A stretch of DNA of 64,000 nucleotides. It comes from Omphiscola glabra. Taxonomy: Eukaryota; Mollusca; Gastropoda; Lymnaeidae. How positions within the stretch are numbered: the stretch's first letter is position 1; every line of letters starts with the position of its first letter. The stretch is from the NCBI GenBank assembly GCA_964017045.1, contig OZ024802.1, positions 28,358,793 through 28,422,792 of the forward strand, written 5' to 3'. A program made the position numbers and the translations under genes. The notes beneath the pieces are model-generated. The model saw nothing but the letters and a program-made list of their open reading frames with translations. It was not told the origin of the DNA and did not search any database. Below, in pieces: positions 1 to 9,982 of the stretch.

Positions 1-212
1 GAAGTGGTTTTGTGGAGCTAAAGCAGTTGTGAAGAGCTGAAGGGGTTATGTGGGTCAGAAGTGGTTTTGTGGAGCTGTAGCGGTTGTGTGGAGCAGAAGT
101 GGTTAGGTTAGGCTGAAGTGGTTTTGTGGATCTAAAGCAGTTGTGAAGAGCTGAATCGGGTGTGTGGGTCAGAAGCGGTCGTGTGAAGCTGAAGCGGTTG
201 GTGAATCACTGG
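1..212. repeat. Degenerate ~20-bp minisatellite
   Basis: Imperfect tandem copies of a G/T-rich unit with core gaagtggttttgtggagct run from the window edge to about 212, so the array probably starts outside the window. Copies vary in length (about 18-22 bp), with variants such as agcagttgtgaagagct. No reading frame of interest. Confidence 0.75.
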
Positions 213-930
213 TGATGAAGGGGGAGCAAAGGAGGGGATTGTGTAAGCTTTACTAAAATAGTGATGTTAGTAATTAAGAAGCCTAGGATATCAACCACTC
301 TACATTCATTTTTCGAGTAAGGTGGATGGAAATGATAATTTTAAGAATACAGACATTGTTGTGAGGCGACCATGAGTGAGAAAACGCCAATTACATTTAT
401 TTTTATTTTTTTTAAATTGCAATTTTCTAACTTTATTTGCACATGCGTACAATCATTGCAAGGCCCAACCTCTGAAATTCAAGTAACTAGAACACAAATC
501 TGATATACTTCTAGACACTGACCATAGGATCATATCCTCGACCTGGCCACATGAGCTTGCCCATCTTTCTCACTACGCGACAATCCTCAAAAAAGTGCTG
601 CCCAGTTACATTAGCATATGCTAAAATCAGTACCATAGAATGAGGGGAAGCCGGAGGTTGCGGACCGCAAACCCCCCCCCCCCCCCAAACCGGGTGGCAA
701 TTTTTTATTCCTTATAATTATGGTCGTTATTTTCTGCCAACTGTAGAGTTTGTTTTCGTTTTTTTAAAAAAAAGGGGGGGGGGGGTAGGCGGTAAAAAGT
801 TATTTACACACCCTGTGCTGTACTACTGTAAACTACGCCACGCCCACTGCACAACATAGAACCATTAGTGATTATATAAATAGTGCAAAACATACACTAA
901 TTGGGATCCATTTATCACAATATTTTTAAC
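213..930. other. Unique sequence with C15 and G12 tracts
   Basis: No gene, RNA or clear mobile element is visible. The stretch is A/T-rich and carries a run of 15 C at 672-686 and a run of 12 G at 774-785 preceded by A8. Both tracts are likely unstable and prone to length error in assembly. Confidence 0.6.
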
Positions 931-1842
931 CTGACGTAATATGAAGACATCTCTCATTATACGGCACCATCCTTCGTAACCTCCTGTCTGACGTAATATG
1001 AAGACATCTCTCATTATACGGCGTCATCATTTATAACCTCCTGTCTGGCGTAATATGAAGACATCTCTCATTATACGGCGTCATCATTCATAACCTCCTG
1101 TCTGGCGTAATATGAAGACATCTCTCATTATACGGCACCATCCTTCGTAACCTCCTGTCTGACGTAATATGAAGACATGTCTCATTATACGGCGCCATCC
1201 TTCGTAACCTCCTGTCTGACGTAATATGAAGACATCTCTCATTATACGGCGTCATCATTCATAACCTCCTGTCTGACGTAATATGAAGACATCTCTCATT
1301 ATACGGCACCATCCTTCGTAACCTCCTGTCTGGCGTAATATGAAGACATCTCTCATTATACGGCGGCATCCTTCGTAACCTCCTGTCTGACGTAATATGA
1401 AGACATCTCTCATTATACGGCGCCATCCTTCGTAACCTCCTGTCTGACGTAATATGAAGACATCTCTCATTATACGGCGTCATCATTCATAACCTTCTGT
1501 CTGACGTAATATGAAGACATCTCTCATTATACGGCGGCATCCTTCGTAACCTCCTGTCTGACGTAATATGAAGACATCTCTCATTATACGGCGTCATCAT
1601 TCATAACCTTTTGTCTGACGTAATATGAAGACATCTCTCATTATACGGCGGCATCCTTCGTAACCTCCTGTCTGACGTAATATGAAGACATCTCTCATTA
1701 TACGGCGGCATCCTTCGTAACCTCCTGTCTGACGTAATATGAAGACATCTCTCATTATACGGCGTCATCCTTCATAACCTTCTGTCTGACGTAATATGAA
1801 GACATCTCTCATTATACGGCGGCATCCTTCATAACCTTCTGT
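931..1842. repeat. 57-bp minisatellite, 16 copies
   Basis: Sixteen head-to-tail copies begin at 931 with ctgacgtaatatgaagacat and hold an exact 57-bp spacing with no indel. Copies fall into two main forms that differ near the 3' side: catccttcgtaacctcc and catcattcataacctcc. They alternate irregularly along the array. Because 57 is 19 codons, frames on the minus strand stay open for 70-75 residues. This is a geometric effect, not evidence of coding. Confidence 0.95.
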
Positions 1843-2138
1843 CTTAACGCCTACTCGATAGAATCCCACTGTCCAGCCCGGCAGCTTCCAGTAAACCCAC
1901 TGGCTCTTACGCCGACCTATGACGGCACATAAATTAACCGTCCATTACAGCCCAGATTCGAGAGGGGCCACGAGAGTGACCAGCCCACGCGCAAGTCTCT
2001 GGCTAAATAAATTAGCAGACGATGTCCCCTCTCTGCAAACAGCACTCTGGTCAAAATGCATTAAATCTTTCGGCGTCCCTAAGAATTCTGGGATGTCGAG
2101 CCTTTCTAGCCAACCCTCACCCCACTCCCCGGATTTGG
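1843..2138. other. Unique spacer, no gene seen
   Basis: Non-repetitive sequence between the 57-bp array and an inverted-repeat element. Overlapping frames of 60-98 codons exist on both strands but contain no recognisable domain and overlap a poly-G tract, so I do not call them genes. Confidence 0.5.
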
Positions 2139-2325
2139 CAGGGGCGTAATTTCGGGATTTTTTTTTCAGGGGGGGGGGGGGTGTTAACCAAAACGTGGTC
2201 GGCTTGTTGAGTTGTTTATTACATGAGGCGCCACAGTACATAGCAATTTAAATAAAACCTGAAAATTCAGGGGGAGGGTGTGGAAGGGGGGGGGGGTTAA
2301 ATTGCCTACCCAAATGACGTCCCTG
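2139..2325. mobile_element. Candidate 187-bp MITE-like element
   Basis: The left end caggggcgtaatttcg (2139-2154) pairs with the right end ccaaatgacgtccctg (2310-2325) as an inverted repeat, about 13 of 16 positions by eye. The interior carries two poly-G tracts and a second inverted pair around cctgaaaattcagg. No convincing target-site duplication is visible, so the class is open. It has no coding capacity. Confidence 0.45.
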
Positions 2326-2484
2326 CGCATTGGTCCATGGAAACCATTCCTTCGCAAACATCTTTCTATTGGTGTCACCTCCTTTCGTGACCTTAAAGTA
2401 GAAATGTTAAACTCTTAAATGCATATTGTCTTTCCCTTCTTAAAATTCCACAGAAAACTAATCTTATATATTTTCTATCTGCTA

Positions 2485-2815
2485 TGACCACTTCCTATTT
2501 TATACTACCATGACTTCGTTCTGTATGCAACTGCTATCACTAACTTTTTTTTAACTGCTAAAACTACCTTTTTGTTATTAAACTGCTAAGACTACCTGTT
2601 TGTTTTTTACTGCTAAGACTAACTTTTTGTTTTTAGCTGCCATAATAACCTTTTGTATTTAAAACTGCAAAGATTAGTTTCAATTTTTTTTCTTAATGAG
2701 AACTACTTCCTTTTGTTTTGTACTGCTTCGACTAGCTTCAGTTAAAACTCTCATGAACTGAGTCTGTTTTCAACTGCAATGACTAGCTTCTGTTAGTAAA
2801 CTGCTATGCCTCCCT
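2485..2815. repeat. Degenerate actgctaagacta repeat
   Basis: About eleven irregularly spaced copies (roughly 25-50 bp apart) of a unit resembling aactgctaagactacct followed by a T-rich linker. The sequence looks like an old minisatellite that has lost its regular spacing. Confidence 0.6.
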
Positions 2816-3107
2816 CCTATGGTAGTGATCGAACACATTTTCTTCGTGTCGTCCAAAGCCCTAAAACAAAAATCTCCCTATAAACCGTCCGCTAATTCGT
2901 CCCCACCCCCAATCCACCCTCCCCGCCAAAGCACGTGCCTTGCTTACCGATAGTGAAAAGGAAACCTGTTTTTACTGGTCAACTTTCTGTTACCCGGCTG
3001 AGAATGATGCTATCAAGTCGGCAGGCACGCCTTAAACTTCGCAGCCACGACAAACGTTAGGGACGTTACATCGTAATTAAAAAGAACATCCAACTTAATA
3101 TACATAC

Positions 3108-3300
3108 CGTATTTTCGCGTATATAAGACGCACCTGATTATAAGACGCACCTGATTATAAGACGCACCTGATTATAAGACGCACCCATATATCAAAGACG
3201 CGGGTTTTGACGGTTTGTGTAAACAATATTTGACATATGACGCACCCATATATAAGACGCACCCTGGGTGCGGGGCACGTCTCATATACGCGAGAAGACG
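3108..3300. mobile_element. 193-bp inverted-repeat element with tataagacgcacc core
   Basis: The 27-bp left terminus (starting cgtattttcgcgtatataag at 3108) matches the reverse complement of 3274-3300 at 22 of 27 positions. Inside the left end the word gattataagacgcacctg is repeated three times, and a further tataagacgcaccc lies at 3252. The tataagRcgcacc word is familiar from short DNA-transposon-like repeats in many animals. The exact family is not identified, and no clear target duplication is seen. Confidence 0.6.
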
Positions 3301-3434
3301 ATATATCTTCTAAAATTCAATCCAACCGGTAAATTGTGGCGGTAACAGTAATCTCCTGAAAGTGGTTCTCCAATTATTTTGTTCAAATACATATAATCAA
3401 TGGCCAGGTCAATTTTCTATAGCTATATAGAAGG

Positions 3435-3623
3435 GTTACCGGACATTTGATCGTCAAATTTCTTTTTGAACGCACTGTACTAAATATTAAAACAAAAAAG
3501 AAATTTGAAGCAAAATTTTAACATGTGGACTGAAAAAAAGATTCGACCAAATTTCCGTTCTATCAAATTTCCGTCGATCAATTTTCTCGACGAAATTTCT
3601 CTCGATCATATTTCCGGATACGG
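3435..3623. mobile_element. Palindromic MULE-like MITE, copy 1 (189 bp)
   Basis: Flanked by a perfect 9-bp direct repeat, tatagaagg, at 3426-3434 and 3624-3632. The termini are gttaccgg on the left and, reading inward from the right, ccgtatccgg. The interior holds the family words aatttctttttgaacgcac, cgaccaaatttccgtt and cgatcaattttc. It is the shortest of three copies in the window, with the left arm internally deleted. It sits inside LINE coding sequence. The 9-bp duplication and near-complete palindrome suggest a Mutator-like (MULE) origin; the superfamily is an inference. Confidence 0.8.
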
Positions 3624-3632
3624 TATAGAAGG

Positions 3633-3871
3633 CTCTGTACCTGTATATCTTCAAAAACTGATTTCTAAACACGTATCCATACAGAACCTGCGCTATTTCA
3701 ACTCATTTCTTAGCTAGAGTTCGCAGTGGGGATGAAATCAGAAAGAAGTCATACGGGGTGCGCTACTTAAAAGCTATTGCGCACAAATTATGGAACAGTT
3801 TGCCTCAATCTTTGAGGGAGAATGATAAAAAGTCATTGAAGAACCATTTAAAGATGTATTTCTTTAAATAG
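3633..3871 (+). pseudogene. Broken C-terminal end of a LINE ORF2 (CR1/L2/Jockey-like)
   Basis: Conceptual translation starting just after the inserted MITE reads EGSVPVYLQKLISKHVSIQN in one frame, the usual ...GLAPxYLxxLI... block near the C-terminus of non-LTR retrotransposon polyproteins. After a frame change near 3700-3715, reading continues through KKSYGVRY and KLWNSLPQSLRE to HLKMYFFK and a stop at 3869-3871. This matches the conserved order SYG..., LWNSLPxsLR..., FKxxLKxyxF of those elements. The reverse transcriptase core and endonuclease are absent. Short matching sequence (in-frame I-E-G) also occurs before the MITE, so the LINE was present first. About 90 bp downstream (gagcgctgggagcatg, ending in atcatcatc) looks like its 3' UTR. 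The clade is uncertain. Non-functional. Confidence 0.75.
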
Positions 3872-3974
3872 ATTTAAGGACATCGGAGCGCTGGGAGCAT
3901 GCCGAAATGGCCTGGACACAAGCGTGATAAAAGTACTCAATCATCATCGTGAATTAGACACAAACAATTTGTGT

Positions 3975-4062
3975 GAATAAAACAATATATGTTCAGCTTT
4001 AATCATGATTATGCAGTATACAAATGTCAACGTTTCGGCAGTGTGTCTTCATCAGTGTGCCT
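3975..4062 (-). mobile_element. Possible Penelope-like element tail, site 1
   Basis: The segment 4029-4057 reads aacgtttcggcagtgtgtct then tcatcagtg. On the minus strand this is the cactgatgaag...gccgaaacgtt motif that I associate with the 3' parts of Penelope-like retroelements. Two related sites occur at about 4543 and 21482. No GIY-YIG or reverse transcriptase coding sequence remains. Assignment is by motif memory only. Confidence 0.35.
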
Positions 4063-4542
4063 TTTTTTTTTTTTTTTGCTGTAATCGGATGGAGCATTTG
4101 CCAGTTATAACTCAAGCTTTTCGTTTAAAAAATTGTTTGTAAGAAGAAGAAAAAGCCCAAACAGATTTCCAGAAAGGCAGCCCCATCATCCTTGCAACGC
4201 TCAACTGTTCCCTGGAGTTTAATTGCGTGACTTTAAGTTGATCTTTGAGATGCCGCCCCTAGACTGATGTCCTTGACCTTATTATATTAGCCTCGTCTGA
4301 TCCTCTTCCCTACCCCCCCCCCCTTTTTTCCCCTTTTTTCCCAATCTTTCCACTTGAGTTATTAAAGAAATGCATCTATTTAAAGACCATCTTTTTTTAA
4401 AATTTAATGACAGCTTGTAAACAGCTCTAGTTTTTTCAAAAAAAAAATATAAAAAAATGTAATAATGGGGGAGACTGCAATCAGGTTAGCACAATAGGAA
4501 ATTAGTAAAACACAGTAAGGTTAAACCTGATAAAAGGAACGC
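4063..4542. other. Unique A/T-rich sequence
   Basis: No gene recognised. Includes T16-17 near 4062-4078, C-runs at 4314-4323 and several poly-A/poly-T stretches. Confidence 0.5.
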
Positions 4543-4672
4543 AACAAAACATCGAACGTGTCGGCAGGAAGCCTTCATCAGCGAACAAACAGAAAAACGA
4601 ATAAAATAAAAATGTATAAAAAAATATAGTGTAGCACTTAGCTCAGAAGTAGTGTCCAAGAGGGCAGCAAAA
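4543..4672 (-). mobile_element. Possible Penelope-like element tail, site 2
   Basis: Reads cgaacgtgtcggcaggaagc then cttcatcagcgaacaaacag. It shares order and wording with 21482-21640 (gaagccttctccagtgaaca, the following A-rich stretch, then tccgagaggacagca versus tccaagagggcagca). The two are clearly copies of one interspersed element, minus orientation. The Penelope-like label is an inference from the gatgaagg...gccgaaacg style motif. Confidence 0.45.
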
Positions 4673-4774
4673 GATGAGTTTTTTTGATACAGAATATCAT
4701 TCTCAATTATTATCTGATCACAAAATGTTTTAAAAATTAATCGGCAGATAATCAATGTATTCCTCTTTTCGCGA

Positions 4775-4990
4775 GCCATCTTGTCGGGAGCCATCTTGTC
4801 GGGGACTGTTTGTGCCGGGCCATTTTTCCGGGAGAAATAGTTAAGGGCTGAAATGTCGGGGGGGGGGGGGATAGTTAGGGGCTGTAATGTCGGGGGCCAA
4901 TAATTATGGGTGGATATGTCGGGGGCCAACAGCTAGAGGTTGTATTTGTCGGTGGGGGGCGATAGTTAGGGGCTGATCTGTCGTGGTGTT
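4775..4990. repeat. Degenerate ~30-bp G-rich repeat
   Basis: Six or so imperfect copies of a unit like atagttaggggctgtaatgt followed by cgggggcca, with a G12-13 expansion in one copy at about 4860. The spacing drifts between about 27 and 33 bp. Confidence 0.65.
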
Positions 4991-5160
4991 CAGGATATAT
5001 AATTGTACGTCACCTTGAACAATTCTACAGGCACGCCCTTGACCCAAGGCGTGTCCATCAAACCGACCCCCACCCTTTTTTACCCACCTGGCTCAAATAC
5101 TAGTTTCTCCTTTTTTTATAACACATATATATTATTAATGTGTCTCGTAACATAAGCACA

Positions 5161-5835
5161 CATCCCATCGGTGGCGAAGGCAGGATTAGTGCCACCCGGG
5201 GCAGACATCCCATCGGTGGCGAAGGCAGGATTAGTGCCACCCGGGGCAGACATCCCATCGGTGGCGTAAGCAGGATTAGTACCACCCGGGGCAGACATCC
5301 CATCGGTGGCGTATGTAGGATTAGTGCCACTCGGGGCAGACATCCCATCGGTGGCGTATGTAGGATTAGTGCCACTCGGGGCAGACATCCCATCGGTGGC
5401 GTAGGCAGGATTAGTGCCACCCGAGGCAGACATCCCATCGGTGGCGAAGGCAGGATTAGTGCCACCCGAGGCAGACATCCCATCGGCGGCGTAGGCAGGA
5501 TTAGTGCCACCCGGGGCAGACATCCCATCGGTGGCGTAGGCAGGATTAGTGCCACCCGGGGCAGACATCCCATCGGTGGCGTAGGCAGGATTAGTGCCAC
5601 CCGGGGCAGACATCCCATCGGTGGCGTATGTAGGATTAGTGCCACTCGGGGCAGACATCCCATCGGTGGCGTAGGCAGGATTAGTGCCACCCGGGGCAGA
5701 CATCCCATCGGTGGCGTAGGCAGGATTAGTGCCACCCGGGGCAGACATCCCATCGGTGGCGTAGGCAGGATTAGTGCCACCCGAGGCAGACATCCCATCG
5801 GTGGCGTAGGCAGGATTAGTGCCACCCGGGGCGGA
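5161..5835. repeat. 45-bp minisatellite, 15 copies
   Basis: Fifteen copies start at 5161 with catcccatcggtggcg and repeat every 45 bp without indels. Each continues with aggattagtgccacccgggg. Since 45 is 15 codons, three overlapping frames of more than 240 residues stay open on both strands, for example RGRHPIGGVGRISAT on plus. I regard all of them as artefacts of period. The unit resembles part of an interspersed element seen at 63044 (see findings). Confidence 0.95.
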
Positions 5836-5989
5836 CCTGGAGTTTTTACTTTTTACAAAAATGAGGTTGTCTACTCTTGACGTTGACTGGGGAAATTTTA
5901 ATTTTTGAATGTTGGAGACCATCGAAATGGTTGTAGTGGGGAGGGGGAGAAATATTGAAATCACTTATATCTGGGTATGGAGAACCCTG

Positions 5990-6370
5990 TCGGCAGTTAT
6001 GTAGGTGGTGTGGCTCTGTCTGCATATATGTGGGTGATATGGCCGTCTGCAAATATGTAGTCGGTGTGGCCCTGTCTGCAGATATGTCGGTGATATGGCC
6101 CTGTCTGCAGATGTGTGGATGATATGGCCCTGTCTGCAGATATGTGGATGATATGGCCCTGTCTGCAGATATGTGGATGATATGGCTCTGCCTGCAGATA
6201 TGTGGGTGATATGGTCCTGTCTGCGAATATGTAGGTGGTGTGGCCCTGTCTGCAGATACGTCGGTGATATGGCCTTATGTCGGCAGATATGTAGATGGTG
6301 TGGCTGTGGCTGCAGATATGTGGGTGATATTGCCCTGCCTTCAGATATGTGGATGATATGGCCCCCCTGC
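5990..6370. repeat. 29-bp minisatellite, ~13 degenerate copies
   Basis: Unit of about 29 bp with core tgtctgcagatatgtggatg and a following atatggccc. Copies differ by substitutions and small indels. Diverged copies trail on to about 6485 (gtctgcagacatccgggta, ccacagacatacgggtacc). Because 29 is not a multiple of three, each frame rotates, giving medium ORFs on the minus strand with no domain content. Confidence 0.85.
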
Positions 6371-6699
6371 CCGCCGACACTTTGCATAGAATTGGTCCTG
6401 TTTGCAAATGTATGGGTGAGGTGCTCTTGTCTGCAGACATCCGGGTACTTAAAAAAGACACCATGTCCACAGACATACGGGTACCGAAAAGAGACGGATC
6501 ATAGATAAGGACCGGAGACAGACAGCTGAAAACAATTTTCTCGCAGGGGGCAGATAATCACCGAACGTCCCCGGATATTCCCACAGTAAAGCAGCCCCTG
6601 TCACCAAACAGTGGCAATTATCTCCCCTCTCCCCCGGATGAATGTGCCGCAACTCTGCTAGTAATGCCTCATCAATTTTAAAGTCACTGAAGACCCAAA
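6371..6699. other. Unique spacer with diverged repeat tail
   Basis: Holds the diverged tail of the 29-bp array to about 6485, then unremarkable sequence. Nothing coding or structural is recognised. Confidence 0.5.
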
Positions 6700-6832
6700 A
6701 TCGCTGCCGGGGATCATCTTAAAATGAAGGTCAACATCGCCGCTGGCGTCAGCCTCAAACGGAAGACCCCATCACTGCTGGCATTCACTTAAGGTCTGTG
6801 AATTCTTGCATCATTGCCAGCATCAACTTATT
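6700..6832. repeat. Four degenerate ~36-bp repeats
   Basis: Starts at about 6700, 6735, 6771 and 6810 share the pattern atcRctgccRgcatcacttaa (for example atcgccgctggcgtcagcct, atcactgctggcattcactt, atcattgccagcatcaactt). The spacing is 35-39 bp. A small, old minisatellite. Confidence 0.55.
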
Positions 6833-7517
6833 GGCATAAATCAATTGCTCCCCAATGATGCAATCGTCTGTTTTCAACTTTTCAAACACTTGCACTTGTC
6901 AAATAATAGGATCGTGAATTTACATGTGGTGGCAGGCATTATAGTAATCGAGTTCCGTTGTTTCTTTTGGTATCGAATGCTTTATTTTGCACCGCGGATA
7001 TGAAAGGTAATGTTTTCTTTTTAACTAACGTTCTCTTACCTACCTCCAACGTCTTCCCCGGACTCAACAAAAGTAATTTGTCTCATTATCAGTCGGAAGG
7101 AGACGATACTCCTACCATCATGGTCTTCACGTTCGGGGACGGTGCATGAAATAACCTCCCTTCCTTTTCTTTTGAAAAAAGAAATCGAACCAATTTAGTT
7201 TTTTTTTGTTGTTGTTTTTTTTTTTTATCTTAAGCTGTCAGACAGATCCAGCCTCTTCTCTGGCACGTTCGTCTGCTTATTAAGATAGTCTGGGATTTCC
7301 GGAAGTGCTCCTAATTTCGTGTTTTAAAAAAATATAAAAAAATAAAAAGTTTTGTGTCTTGAGTGCTGCTATCCGGCCACTTTCATCCACGATTTTTCTT
7401 ATCTGCTCGACAAGGCCCTGGCACATCCGTCTAGTGACGCGTCACGTTTTCTGATGTTTTTTTGTTTTTTTTTGGGGGGGTGGGGGGATCTTATCTCGTA
7501 AACTTTGATATTTCGGG
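6833..7517. other. Unique sequence, no gene seen
   Basis: A/T-rich with T-rich runs near 7200-7230 and 7455-7475 and a G-run at 7475-7487. Frames of 60-70 codons occur but contain no recognisable domain. Confidence 0.5.
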
Positions 7518-7632
7518 GCCCGGCGGTTGTGACATTGTACCGGAAACACATTGTACACGACGCAATATTTGTGGTGCGGTGGTTTGTGACATTGTACCGG
7601 AAACACATTATACACGACGCAATGCTCAGGTG
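7518..7632. repeat. 57-bp direct duplication (2 copies)
   Basis: The block gacattgtaccggaaacaca at 7531 recurs at 7588, with flanking similarity giving two tandem copies of 57 bp. It may be a nascent array. The unit is unrelated to the 57-bp array at 931. Confidence 0.8.
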
Positions 7633-7871
7633 CGGTGCAGACGACTAGGAATTGGGAGTCATTCTCTCAGAGTCACACCGTTGACGCGTTTCCCAAAATT
7701 TATTATATTGACTCGAAAATGAAAACAAAATAAAATCACATTATGCTTTTTTAAAAAAAAGGTATTCTAAAAAATACTTTCTCGTTCAACACAATCAAAA
7801 ATCCACACAACCTCCATCACCAAATTCCTAAATAACCACACAAATTAGGAAACATTATTTTTCTTAAACGA

Positions 7872-8022
7872 AGTCACCCATCAAAGTTCACCCGTCAGAG
7901 TTCACCCGTCAAAAGTCACCCATCAGAAGTCACCCATCAGAAGTCTCCCATCAGAGGTCTCCCATCAGAAGTCTCCCATCAGAAGTCTCCCATCAGAAGT
8001 CTCCCATCAGAAGTCACCCATC
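7872..8022. repeat. 14-bp minisatellite, ~11 copies
   Basis: Tandem copies of agtcacccatcaga and its variant agtctcccatcaga. The second form is clustered in the middle of the array, which suggests local spread of one variant. Confidence 0.9.
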
Positions 8023-8089
8023 TTCGCACTATTTATAAAACATTCACAACGCTATTCACACAGAATATTGTAAAACTCCGCATTTAAGT

Positions 8090-8530
8090 TATTGCGTTAT
8101 AGACCCCAGGTATTGCGTTATAGACCCCAGTTATTGCGTTATAGACCCCAGGTATTGCGTTATAGACCCCAGTTATTGCGTTATAGACTCCAGGTATTGC
8201 GTTATAGACCCCAGTTATTGCGTTAAAGACCCCAGATATTGCGTTGTAGACCCCAGTTATTGCGTTATAGACCCCAGTTATTGCGTTATAGACCCTAGTT
8301 ATTGCGTTATAGACCCCAGATATTGCGTTATAGACCCCAGTTATTGCGTCATAGACCCCATTTATTGCGTTATAGACCCCAGATATTGTGTTATAGACCC
8401 CAGTTATTGCGTTATAGACCCCAGTTATTGCGTTATAAACCCCAGTTATTGCGTTATAGACCCCAGTTATTGCGTTATAGACCCCGGTTATTGCGTTATA
8501 GACCCTAGTTATTGCGTTATAGACGCCAGA
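8090..8530. repeat. 21-bp minisatellite, 21 copies
   Basis: Copies of a 21-bp unit, tattgcgttatagaccccag plus g or t, repeat about 21 times with very few indels. Seven-codon periodicity leaves a 68-codon plus-strand frame (RYRPQLL repeated), which I treat as non-coding. Confidence 0.95.
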
Positions 8531-8685
8531 CGTTGATATCCAACCTCAACTCTAAATCTTCACTACGTCTACACTCATCAAATCTGCTCTTAACTGTCCC
8601 TCTTAACATACGAATTGCGTCGCATTATTTACACCAAAAGTCATCAACAATTTCACTTAGCAACAATGTTTCTTTTTAAAAAAAG

Positions 8686-8915
8686 TTGTTTTTAAAGAAA
8701 ATGCTCACGAAACAAAATAAATTTTCCAAAACACAAAACCGAAACGCTCACGTAACAAACCAAAACATTTCCAAAACAAAAAACCAAATTTTCCCGATAC
8801 AAACCAAACATTTCCAAAACACACACACACATACAATGCAAGAAAGAACCCTATCATTTCCAAAACACAAAATGAAACTCACGAAACATACCAAACATTT
8901 TCGAAACAGGACAGG
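8686..8915. repeat. A/C-rich degenerate repeat
   Basis: Low-complexity A/C-rich sequence with recurring catttccaaaacaca-like words and a short CA run at 8818-8830. The plus-strand frame of 140 codons across it has Lys/Asn/Gln-biased content and no domain. Confidence 0.6.
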
Positions 8916-8921
8916 GCCGGC

Positions 8922-9096
8922 CTTAGGCCATTGCAACCTATGCGGCCGAAATGGGCCCCGCACTTTCATAGGCCCCGCGCGAATTTATTTTCTATTACAA
9001 AATCTTAATTTTCACTTATTATCCTTATCCCTACCCAGCCTGGGCCCCGCGCAATCCGTTTCGCATAGGGCCCCGCAATTGTTAGGGCCGGCCCTG
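8922..9096. mobile_element. 175-bp element with ggccggcc termini
   Basis: Ends in cagggccggccttagg on the left and gttagggccggccctg on the right, which form a nearly perfect 14-16 bp inverted repeat. The interior contains gggccccgcg repeated three times. Short cagggccggccc-ended repeats are widespread in animal genomes as non-autonomous DNA transposons. No clear target duplication is visible, so insertion in its present form is not proven. Confidence 0.65.
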
Positions 9097-9420
9097 ATTG
9101 TGGACTGATCCAAGCTTCTTATTTTAAATGGACAATCACAGAAGACCATGATGATGAAAAAAATTAAGTAAATTGGACAGCTGAGCACTTCGATTACGGG
9201 CAATTGTGTGCGGTTGTAACAAACGTGACATGGACGTACTTTTTGTAACGAGGCAGCTTCTCTAAACGCACGCTGGCCCTAACGTTGACCTTAGACCGAC
9301 CTGTCACGTCATTCTGAGTTTAGCTAAGCATATTTGTCTGATATTCTATCCTCAAATAACATCCAACTAGTCGACCATGGCATTGGAGTCAGTCGATATA
9401 CAATTAGGATCAGAGCGAGA
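9097..9420. other. Unique spacer
   Basis: No gene or repeat recognised between the inverted-repeat element and the 15-bp array. Confidence 0.5.
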
Positions 9421-9668
9421 GTTTGTCGAGAGAGGGTTTGTCAGGAGAGAGTTTGTCAAGAGCGATTCTGTTAAGAGAGAGGTTGTCAAGAGCAATTCTG
9501 TCAAGAGAGAGGTTGTCAAGAGCGATTCTGTCAAGAGAAAATTCTTTCAAGAGAGAGTTTGTCAAAAGTTTTGTTCAAGAAAGACTTTGTCAAGAGAGAT
9601 CCTGTCAAGAGAGATCCTGTCAAGAGAGATCCTGTCAAGAGAATGTTTGTCAATAGAGATTTTGTCGA
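9421..9668. repeat. 15-bp minisatellite, ~16 copies
   Basis: Unit gtttgtcaagagaga and variants (cctgtcaagagagat, ttctgtcaagagcga) with a 15-bp period and one or two irregular copies around 9540-9590. Five-codon periodicity gives two plus-strand frames (about 77 and 98 residues) of no coding character. Confidence 0.85.
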
Positions 9669-9982
9669 CATAACGCAAAGAGTCAGTCGACATGAAATAG
9701 GAGTCAACAGCTATCAAACGAGGGTCACTTGACATCAAGTGGGTGTGTGTGTGGGGGGGTTGGGGGGGGGGTCAGTTGCGTATCTTGAATAGCTGGAGAA
9801 AAAAAAATAAACCACGCTTAAATTTTTTCCCGGCAACTTCCATACTGTCTTGATAACCTTATGTGACGCCTTCCATCATGACCCCCACCCCTGCCGCCAT
9901 ACCCCACTGACACTAAAGCGAGTACTCATTTGTCACTGTAACTAACACGACTATAAACGTAAGCATTGCTCAGTAAATTCAA
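9669..9982. other. Unique spacer with G/T tract
   Basis: Contains gtgtgtgtgtggggggg at about 9743-9768 and A-rich sequence at 9796. No gene seen. Confidence 0.5.

Noticed and set aside
5100..5964. Overlapping 241-282 residue frames on both strands as a repeat protein
   Set aside because: Three frames are open at once only because the 45-bp unit is 15 codons. Variation is not biased to third positions in any frame, and no start context or flanking exon is visible.
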